Below, one piece after another: positions 1-4,986 of a DNA stretch of 37,219 bases (its first letter is position 1; each line of letters starts with the position of its first letter). Where the stretch lies: positions 1 to 37,219 of the IMG/VR virus record IMGVR_UViG_3300033153_001433. One strand, given 5' to 3'. This stretch comes from a virus. Below the pieces are notes generated by a model that searched no databases, was not told where the DNA came from, and was given only the letters and a program-made list of their open reading frames with translations. A program made the position numbers and the translations under genes.

Positions 1-1
1 A

Positions 2-538
2 GTAAAAACCAGAAGTACAAAAAAAAGAAAAGACGGATCTGTAAGAAAAACATCAACTACAAGTTCAGACGGAACTAGAACAGTTGTTAAAAAGAGAAGA
101 GACGGTTCTGTAAAAAAAGTTAAAGAGTATAAGGCTGGAAAGAAAAAAGCATACAAAACTACTAAGACTAAAAAAAGCGGTCTTAAAACAACGAGAGAAT
201 ATAAAAAGGGAGTAAAGGGTGCAACTATAACAAAAGAAAGAATGAAGGATGTGGGCACAACTAGAGTAAAAACAACTACAACAACCACTCGTAAACAAAG
301 AAATGCAAAAAGAAAAAGAGCTATAGGTAATGCACTTAAAACTGGAGCAAAAGTAGCAGGAGGAGCAATGGCAGTAGCGGCAAATCCAACTCTTGTAGGT
401 GCTGCGGCAAAAGCAGCAGCAGGTGCATTAGCAGGGGGAGTAGCTTCAGGAGTAGTTAGAGGCGTTAAAGAAAAAGTGAAAAAGCTTAGAAACAAAATGA
501 GAAATAGAAAAAAGAATCCTAATAGAAAAAGATTATAA
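2..538 (+). CDS. Partial, highly basic Lys/Arg/Thr-rich protein (5' end outside window)
   Basis: The reading frame is open from the first bases of the window to a TAA, giving 178 visible residues; no start is needed inside the window, so the gene is cut at its 5' end. An internal ATG at 242 would give a 98-residue form but is probably not the start, because the upstream codons have the same composition. Three zones are visible. A basic region has two near-copies of a KKR(K/R)DGSV(R/K)K motif followed by Thr/Lys/Gly hairpin-like stretches. A short Ala/Gly-rich hydrophobic segment follows at about residues 118-150. The C-terminal tail is very Arg/Lys-rich. The composition recalls histone H1 tails or viral DNA-condensing core proteins, but this is analogy only. 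The stop overlaps the next ATG (TAATG), so translation is probably coupled. Function unknown. Confidence 0.75.
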   Translation, partial: VKTRSTKKRKDGSVRKTSTTSSDGTRTVVKKRRDGSVKKVKEYKAGKKKAYKTTKTKKSGLKTTREYKKGVKGATITKERMKDVGTTRVKTTTTTTRKQRNAKRKRAIGNALKTGAKVAGGAMAVAANPTLVGAAAKAAAGALAGGVASGVVRGVKEKVKKLRNKMRNRKKNPNRKRL

Positions 539-855
539 TGCCAGATCCTAAAAAGAAAAAAAGTAAAAAAAGCATATACAACGCTATAGGTTTTAGCAAT
601 AAAGATATTGATAAAATAAAAGGTGTAGGTAAAAAAATAGGTAACACTAAAATAAAAGACGTACCAAAACACACAAAGCGTATTGTAAAAAATGTTGCTA
701 AAGGAGCTAAAGAACTTTATACTGTTATCAAAGATGAATATAAGTATCAAAAGAAAGAGGCTGCAAGAGATTATGCTAAAAAGGTTGATAAGGTTAGAAG
801 AAAGTATAGGCCAAAAGATTATGATAGTAAAGGAAAATTAAAAAAGAATCACTAA
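538..855 (+). CDS. Small basic protein, unknown function
   Basis: A 105-residue protein, extremely rich in lysine: it opens MPDPKKKKSKKS and ends KGKLKKNH. The middle contains a helical stretch (about residues 50-95) alternating Lys/Arg with Tyr, Ala and Val, which could form a basic amphipathic helix. There is no signal peptide, membrane segment or recognisable catalytic motif. It begins at the TAATG junction with the preceding gene and is followed after one base by the next gene, so it belongs to one polycistronic chain. Nucleic-acid binding is plausible from charge alone. I do not recognise a named family. Confidence 0.75.
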   Translation: MPDPKKKKSKKSIYNAIGFSNKDIDKIKGVGKKIGNTKIKDVPKHTKRIVKNVAKGAKELYTVIKDEYKYQKKEAARDYAKKVDKVRRKYRPKDYDSKGKLKKNH

Positions 856-856
856 T

Positions 857-1030
857 ATGCCGACAGTAAAATATAAATGCCCAGATACGGGTAAAACGAT
901 GAAGAAGCAATTTCCTTATAATGCAGTTGGAAAAGCACAAGCTGGACAATTTGCAAAGGAAAGCGGAGGGAGTAAAAAAGGAAACCCAGGATATCACAGT
1001 GAAGTGAAGATGGGAAGAAAAATGTATTAA
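857..1030 (+). CDS. 57-residue basic protein, unknown function
   Basis: An ATG at 857 one base after the previous stop opens a 57-codon frame ending in TAA at 1028-1030. The protein begins MPTVKYKCPDTGKTMKK and contains a QFPYNAVGKAQAGQFAKE stretch, then a Gly/Lys-rich end. A single Cys-Pro-Asp-Thr-Gly turn near the N terminus resembles half of a zinc ribbon, but no second CxxC is present, so metal binding is not supported. Tight packing and Lys-rich composition match the neighbours, which is why I take it as real despite its size. Confidence 0.65.
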   Translation: MPTVKYKCPDTGKTMKKQFPYNAVGKAQAGQFAKESGGSKKGNPGYHSEVKMGRKMY

Positions 1031-1048
1031 CTATTAAATTTTATAATT

Positions 1049-1243
1049 ATGAAACAAGGATATAATTCAAGATTAGACGAGTCATTAGGAGCTCGTAATG
1101 GAAAAAAATCTCAGTCTTATAAAGACAGAAGAGATGAGTCTAAAGCTATGTCAAAAAAAATGTATGATCATTCATATGGTGCTGACAAGTCAATGTCATA
1201 TAGACACACAAACAAGATAGTAAAGCACGATCATTTAAAATAA
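1049..1243 (+). CDS. 64-residue hydrophilic protein, unknown function
   Basis: A 64-residue, strongly hydrophilic protein (start MKQGYNSRLDESLGARNGKK) with many Lys, Arg, Asp, Ser and Tyr and a His-rich C terminus. It has no hydrophobic core, so it may be disordered or function only in complex with another protein or DNA. An 18-base A/T-rich leader without Shine-Dalgarno precedes it, and its TAA overlaps the ATG of the next gene (TAATG). The N-terminal RLDESLGARNG pattern looks familiar from small proteins of marine phages, but no function is known to me. Confidence 0.65.
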   Translation: MKQGYNSRLDESLGARNGKKSQSYKDRRDESKAMSKKMYDHSYGADKSMSYRHTNKIVKHDHLK

Positions 1244-1440
1244 TGGCTGGGCGTACTAAAAAATTTCCTGAAATAAAAAAAGGAAATGAAGGAAAATTTA
1301 CGGCATGGGCAAAACGTAATGGCTATAGCGATGCGTGTAGTGCTGCAAATGCTGTAATGAAAAACACAAAAAAACATTCAGAGTCTGTAGTAAAAATGGC
1401 AAACTATGCTAAAAACTTTGGATGCAGTATGAAATCTTAA
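1243..1440 (+). CDS. 65-residue small basic protein, unknown function
   Basis: A 65-residue protein, start MAGRTKKFPEIKKGNEGKFT, with a compact helical look: a WAKRNGYSDACSAANAVMKN block followed by a second helix ending in NFGCSMKS. Two cysteines (in SDACSAA and NFGCSM) lie far apart. It starts on the TAATG junction with the previous gene. Unlike its neighbours it has a plausible small helical core with alternating Ala/Val/Met, so it may be folded. Proteins of this type recur in aquatic virus genomes as far as I remember, but I cannot name a family or role. Confidence 0.7.
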   Translation: MAGRTKKFPEIKKGNEGKFTAWAKRNGYSDACSAANAVMKNTKKHSESVVKMANYAKNFGCSMKS

Positions 1441-1455
1441 TTAAAATATATTATA

Positions 1456-1674
1456 ATGGCAAAAAAGAAATCAACTAAAAAGAATTTATTAAAGAAAGAA
1501 CCCAAGGCTCCTAAAAACATGACGTATGAAGAAAAGGTTGCCTTAAAAACTTCAGGTGTTCCTGGAAAAACAAAAACAGTAGAGCCTCCTAAAGAGGTAA
1601 AACCAGATTCTCATGTGCAATTTATAACTGCTCGTCCTGCGACACCAGTTAACTCAAGAGATCGAAATAGATAA
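1456..1674 (+). CDS. 72-residue Lys/Pro-rich protein, unknown function
   Basis: A 72-residue protein, start MAKKKSTKKNLLKKEPKAPK, rich in Lys, Pro, Thr and Val and lacking hydrophobic blocks, so probably extended or disordered. A 15-base A/T leader separates it from the previous gene. The C-terminal half (SHVQFITARPATPVNSRDRN) is less basic and may be a short docking segment. Nothing catalytic is visible. It is the last clearly Lys-rich member of the small-gene cluster. Function unknown. Confidence 0.65.
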   Translation: MAKKKSTKKNLLKKEPKAPKNMTYEEKVALKTSGVPGKTKTVEPPKEVKPDSHVQFITARPATPVNSRDRNR

Positions 1675-1682
1675 CTAAAAAA

Positions 1683-1802
1683 ATGATTGAAAAATTAATA
1701 TCTTTGTATAGCTATTTAAAATGTAAATGGAATAGTTTAATGAACTTCTTATCTTTTAATGTAGATGAGTGTCCAAATGAAACTTGCTCATGCAAAATGT
1801 AA
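1683..1802 (+). CDS. 39-residue Cys-containing microprotein, unknown function
   Basis: An ATG at 1683 opens a 39-codon frame ending TAA at 1800-1802. It encodes an N-terminal hydrophobic/aromatic helix (MIEKLISLYSYLKCKW) followed by a short acidic segment and a C-terminal Cys motif DECPNETCSCKM, giving four cysteines in total. The C-x4-C-x-C end could bind a metal. Its 3' end overlaps the next small frame by 13 bases. A TAnnTTTG box (1699-1706) falls inside it, so the alternative is that this stretch is a promoter region and not a gene. I prefer a gene because of the non-random Cys motif and the packing. Confidence 0.5.
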   Translation: MIEKLISLYSYLKCKWNSLMNFLSFNVDECPNETCSCKM

Positions 1803-1963
1803 ACAGACCGTCTAGAGGATTAGGCGATACAATAGCGAAAGTAACTAAGGCAACTGGGTTAGACAAGGTGGCTGATAGAATGGCAAAAGCAGCTGGCAAA
1901 GAAGACTGTGGTTGTGGAGAAAGAAGAGATACTTTAAATAGAGTGTTTCCATATAAAAAATAA
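1790..1963 (+). CDS. 57-residue CGCG-motif microprotein, unknown function
   Basis: An ATG at 1790, inside the 3' end of the preceding 39-codon frame, opens a 57-codon frame ending TAA at 1961-1963. The protein begins MQNVNRPSRGLGDTIAKVTK, forms an amphipathic helix around ATGLDKVADRMAKAAG, and ends with the compact signature EDCGCGERRDTLNRVFPYKK. I remember similar small phage proteins with a DCGC...R...LN..FPY ending, so this is likely a conserved family, although its function is unknown. Two cysteines alone are few for a stable zinc site unless it dimerises. The next gene starts six bases after the stop. Confidence 0.65.
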   Translation: MQNVNRPSRGLGDTIAKVTKATGLDKVADRMAKAAGKEDCGCGERRDTLNRVFPYKK

Positions 1964-1968
1964 AAAAA

Positions 1969-2751
1969 ATGGCATATCAAAAAATAGTAGTAAACACAGG
2001 CATGTCCGCAGCAGTTCTTGCTAGTGACACTAACCATATACCTAATCTACCAAATGTATCTATAGTGACAGGTACTGGTGATCCCGTTGACAGTGGTACA
2101 ACAACGGCTGCAAACACAAATACTTTAGTAGATACAGGAGCAAACTTTGTAGCAACAACAGCACCATTTCCAGTTGTGGCAGGAGATCTTGTTTTTAATA
2201 CAACTAATACTGGAAACTCAACAGCTGTTTCTGCAACAGCAACCTCAGTAGTAATGGGTGCCAACATATTTACTCAAGCAGCTGGTGGTGAAAACTATGT
2301 AATTTTAAGAGCAAACACTTTAATTGATACAAGTAGAGACTTCCAAGCTTTAGGCGTTCAGGGTGGAGACATAGTTTACAATACAGCAACAAATACTCAA
2401 GCGGTAATTCAGTTTGTAAATGGAAGCTTGTTATCTTTAGATACTGATATTTTTGGATCGTTAACATCTTATAATAATGCATATAAAATTTTCGTTGCAG
2501 GAGGTAGTAAAGGTGGTGCAACTGTAATGAAATCTGCTGATTGTTGCTTATTGTATGTAGGCACAGACACAGCTAATGATGCGATGGGTGACGCTACTCA
2601 ATATGTAGATGTAAGAGTTTTAACTTGTGCAGACAATGAGGTTATATTTAAAAACTTTAAAGTTGGAGAATATTTACCAGTTCAAATCAAACAACTTTTC
2701 GAAACAGGAACTTCAGTTTCTGCAAGAGAATCATGTCTAGCTATTTGGTAA
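1969..2751 (+). CDS. Probable virion structural protein with duplicated beta module
   Basis: A 260-residue protein, Ala/Thr/Val/Asn-rich and free of signal or membrane segments, typical of a beta-sandwich virion protein. It carries two copies of a module of about 60 residues: residues 51-112 (NTLVDTGANF...AGDLVFN...GANIF...GENYVI) and 116-175 (NTLIDTSRDF...GGDIVYN...TDIF...NNAYKI). The N terminus (AYQKIVVNTG) and C terminus (VGEYLPVQIKQLF...SVSARESCLAIW) resemble small head or decoration proteins of phages, but I cannot say which. The second half of the module appears again in the protein at 25298-26281. It sits between the microprotein cluster and the lysis genes; the next gene follows after one base. 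Confidence 0.75.
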   Translation: MAYQKIVVNTGMSAAVLASDTNHIPNLPNVSIVTGTGDPVDSGTTTAANTNTLVDTGANFVATTAPFPVVAGDLVFNTTNTGNSTAVSATATSVVMGANIFTQAAGGENYVILRANTLIDTSRDFQALGVQGGDIVYNTATNTQAVIQFVNGSLLSLDTDIFGSLTSYNNAYKIFVAGGSKGGATVMKSADCCLLYVGTDTANDAMGDATQYVDVRVLTCADNEVIFKNFKVGEYLPVQIKQLFETGTSVSARESCLAIW

Positions 2752-2752
2752 T

Positions 2753-3019
2753 ATGACAGTTATTTCTGAAAACACAAGGTTTAGCTTAAGCCCTAAAAAT
2801 TTTCTTACCATTCTTGTGTTAGTAGGAAGTATGGTAGGCATGTATTATTCCTTACAGGCTCAGATTGAAATAGCTAAAGAATTGCCTGAACCAAGTCAAA
2901 CTCCTACAGAGCAAATGATAGAAATACAAAAAGAGTTGGTTTTTATTAAAACAGAAATGTTAGAAATGAAAGAAACTCTAAATAGGCTAGACGATAGAAT
3001 TTATCAACTAAGAAAATAA
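2753..3019 (+). CDS. Membrane-anchored coiled-coil protein, candidate lysis accessory (i-spanin-like)
   Basis: An 88-residue protein with a short basic N terminus, one transmembrane helix at about residues 17-36 (FLTILVLVGSMVGMYYSLQA), and a long charged helix with heptad spacing at about residues 52-88 (MIEIQKELVFIKTEMLEMKE onward). This N-in, C-out topology with an extended coiled coil is that of inner-membrane spanins, although holin-associated coiled coils can look similar. The gene immediately precedes an amidase and a holin, which supports a lysis role. No lipoprotein partner (lipobox LxxC) was found nearby or in an embedded frame, so the spanin reading stays tentative. Confidence 0.6.
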   Translation: MTVISENTRFSLSPKNFLTILVLVGSMVGMYYSLQAQIEIAKELPEPSQTPTEQMIEIQKELVFIKTEMLEMKETLNRLDDRIYQLRK

Positions 3020-3022
3020 TGA

Positions 3023-3436
3023 ATGAGAGCAATAAAAAAAATTATTGTTCATTGTTCTGCTACTCCACGAAATAAAGATTTTTCAGCAGAAGATATAAGA
3101 GACTGGCATGTTAAAGGAAACGGCTGGGACGATATAGGATATCATTTTGTTGTAAGGCTAAATGGACAAATAGAATATGGCAGAATGGTTGACAAGTATG
3201 GTGCCCATGTTTCGGGACATAACTATGATAGTTTGGGAATATGTTATATCGGTGGTATGGATAAAGAAATGAAGTGTTGGGAAGACACCAGAACTGATCA
3301 ACAAAAAGAATCTTTACTTTTACTTCTTAAAACATTAAAAAAATTTCACCCCGATGCAGTTGTTTATGGTCATAGAGATTTTTCAAGCAAAGAGTGTCCT
3401 AGTTTTGATGCAACAAAAGAATATAATGAATTATGA
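3023..3436 (+). CDS. N-acetylmuramoyl-L-alanine amidase endolysin (T7 lysozyme type, Amidase_2)
   Basis: A 137-residue single-domain zinc amidase that would cut the bond between N-acetylmuramic acid and L-alanine in peptidoglycan at the end of infection. It starts with the family's beta strand KKIIVHCSAT, in which H10 is the first zinc ligand. GYHFVVR follows with Y40, then H117 in YGHRDF, K123, and C125 in KECPSFD. The H-x5-K-x-C spacing (117, 123, 125) equals that of T7 lysozyme (122, 128, 130), so all key residues appear present. There is no signal peptide, consistent with release through a holin. The frame overlaps the next gene by four bases (ATGA). An ATG at 3019 in another frame is a short decoy. 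Confidence 0.95.
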   Translation: MRAIKKIIVHCSATPRNKDFSAEDIRDWHVKGNGWDDIGYHFVVRLNGQIEYGRMVDKYGAHVSGHNYDSLGICYIGGMDKEMKCWEDTRTDQQKESLLLLLKTLKKFHPDAVVYGHRDFSSKECPSFDATKEYNEL

Positions 3437-3837
3437 ATATATGGAGTAAGATATTTGGATCAGCAGGGTTGGAAGTGGCAGACAAGGTTAGTAATGTGGT
3501 TGATAGGTTTGTTCAAACTCCTGATGAAAAAATAGCGTTTAAAAAAGAAATGTTAGAAATATTTAATAACGCTGCTATTGATGAACAAAAGAATGTAACC
3601 GAACGCTGGAAAAGCGATATGTCATCAGATAACTATCTGTCTAAAACAGTTAGACCAGCTGTTTTAATATTTTTGATTTTTAGTACAATCTTGCTTATTT
3701 TTATTGATTCAGGATTTATTACCTTTGTAGTTGACGATGAGTGGAAGGATCTTTTAAAAGTTTTGCTAGTTACAGTAGTGGCTGCATACTTTGGAGGACG
3801 CTCATATGAAAAGGGAACTAAAATCAAAAATAAGTAA
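3433..3837 (+). CDS. Holin (GTA-type / 3TM phage holin superfamily)
   Basis: A 134-residue membrane protein. The N-terminal 70 residues are a helical cytoplasmic region (VVDRFVQTPDEKIAFKKEML and ERWKSDMSSDNYLSKTVRP), typical of the gene-transfer-agent-type holin family. It is followed by a hydrophobic span at about 76-91 continuing to 100, a short acidic turn, and a second span at about 106-120 (LLKVLLVTVVAAYFGGRSYEK). The KTVRPA entry into the first span and the C-terminal FGGRSYEK are diagnostic in my memory of the family. It would form the pore or lesion that releases the upstream amidase. It overlaps both neighbours (ATGA before, TAATG after), forming one lysis cassette inside the structural genes. 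Confidence 0.88.
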   Translation: MNIWSKIFGSAGLEVADKVSNVVDRFVQTPDEKIAFKKEMLEIFNNAAIDEQKNVTERWKSDMSSDNYLSKTVRPAVLIFLIFSTILLIFIDSGFITFVVDDEWKDLLKVLLVTVVAAYFGGRSYEKGTKIKNK

Positions 3838-4559
3838 TGGCAAAAATATCATCGTATCCAATACAGTCTGTAATAGTAGGAACTGATAAAGTTATAGGTA
3901 GTGATGCTATAAACGCCATGGCAACAAAGAATTTTACTTTTGATGATATTGCTATATTTTTAAACACAAACAATAAAATAGAAAGTAACGCTTTAAGGTA
4001 TCAATATCAAAACTGGAACACAGGAGATGTAAGAAGATCGGGAACTATATCTTTTGCTAACTCAGGAGCAGGAACACCAGCCTTTTCTTCTTTAACAACT
4101 TTTATGTTAAGTAAGTTTATGTTAAAATCAAACATAGACATATCTTCTTATTACTCAGTGCCATTAATATCTTCAGTAGTTTTAATTTCACAAACAGATA
4201 ATCCATCAAACTTTGGTGTATATGATTGGAATTCAGCAGTGCAAGATGGGGTAGAGACTGATTTTTTTGACATTGGAGTAACATTTAAAGCGGGTGCTGG
4301 TAACCTACAAAACGATAAAGATTATTTCATATCTTTGCTAACGTATGGCGGAGCAGTTTCTGGAGATAAAAACTATGTGTTTTCTCAGAATGTAGCTGCT
4401 AATCCTTGGGTAATAAATCATGGATTAAATAAGTATCCGTCAGTATCTGTTGTTAACTCAGCGTTAGAAACAGTATACGGAGATGTAGAGTATGATAGTT
4501 TAAACCAAGTAACAATAACTTTTAACGGCCCACAAACAGGAAAGGCCTTTTTTAACTAA
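3837..4559 (+). CDS. Small tail fibre-like / virion protein
   Basis: A 240-residue beta-rich protein. The N-terminal block (residues 1-42, with GTDKVIGSDA and TKNFTFDDIA) looks like the attachment segment of long fibres and matches the start of the 1323-residue fibre at 11483. The C-terminal 50 residues (WVINHGLNKYPSVSVVNS, GDVEYDSLNQVTITF, ending GKAFFN) follow a module often seen at the tips of phage fibres. The middle is unrecognised and carries SSYYSVPLIS and a DFFDIGVTFKAGAGNL stretch. Probably a short fibre or an adaptor for fibres, exposed on the virion. Starts on a TAATG junction with the holin. Confidence 0.7.
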   Translation: MAKISSYPIQSVIVGTDKVIGSDAINAMATKNFTFDDIAIFLNTNNKIESNALRYQYQNWNTGDVRRSGTISFANSGAGTPAFSSLTTFMLSKFMLKSNIDISSYYSVPLISSVVLISQTDNPSNFGVYDWNSAVQDGVETDFFDIGVTFKAGAGNLQNDKDYFISLLTYGGAVSGDKNYVFSQNVAANPWVINHGLNKYPSVSVVNSALETVYGDVEYDSLNQVTITFNGPQTGKAFFN

Positions 4560-4573
4560 CTAAAAAACAAAAC

Positions 4574-4966
4574 ATGAGAAAAATATTTTTAACATCAATA
4601 TTAAGTTTATTTACAATTTTAGCTTCAGCACAATTTATGGTAACTAGCACGCTTAGTTCACCAGCAGATGGAGAAGAAGTAAGTCTAGATAACTTAACAG
4701 ATAACATAGGAGTAATGTATTCTATGGATAAAATAAGTGCAGGAATAATGATGGATGGAGATGATTATAATTTAGTAGCAAGATATACTTTTGGAGAACA
4801 CTTGTTTGCATATGGATTAATGACTGAAGAAGAAGAAATTTCTTTAGGAGTGGGGTATGCATTAAATGTGTGGAACGAGTTATATATTGAGCCATCTTAT
4901 CTATTAGATATGGAATCAGAAGATAGTGAAGGAGAACTTAAATTAAGTTTAACTTATAAATTTTAA
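4574..4966 (+). CDS. Secreted outer-membrane beta-barrel-like protein, phage-encoded
   Basis: A 130-residue protein with a clear Sec signal peptide: MRK, a hydrophobic core (IFLTSILSLFTILA), and a cleavage site ASA|Q after residue 19, of the type common in flavobacterial exported proteins. The mature part alternates polar and hydrophobic residues in short strands (NIGVMYSM, ISAGIMM, YNLVARYTF, LFAYGLM, ISLGVGYAL, LYIEPSYLL, ELKLSLTYKF) separated by acidic loops. It ends in Tyr-Lys-Phe, like the C-terminal signal of outer-membrane barrels recognised by BAM. A virion protein would not need a signal peptide, so it likely acts in the host envelope during infection. Superinfection exclusion or surface remodelling are possible roles, unproven. 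It lies between a fibre-like gene and the giant fibres. Confidence 0.75.
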   Translation: MRKIFLTSILSLFTILASAQFMVTSTLSSPADGEEVSLDNLTDNIGVMYSMDKISAGIMMDGDDYNLVARYTFGEHLFAYGLMTEEEEISLGVGYALNVWNELYIEPSYLLDMESEDSEGELKLSLTYKF

Positions 4967-4986
4967 CAATATAAAACACAGATAAC

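Noticed and set aside
1699-1706. TATCTTTG promoter-like box
   Set aside because: It lies inside the 39-codon gene; a similar box lies inside the gene at 4330-4337. Such boxes occur by chance in A/T-rich DNA, so I do not list them as promoters.
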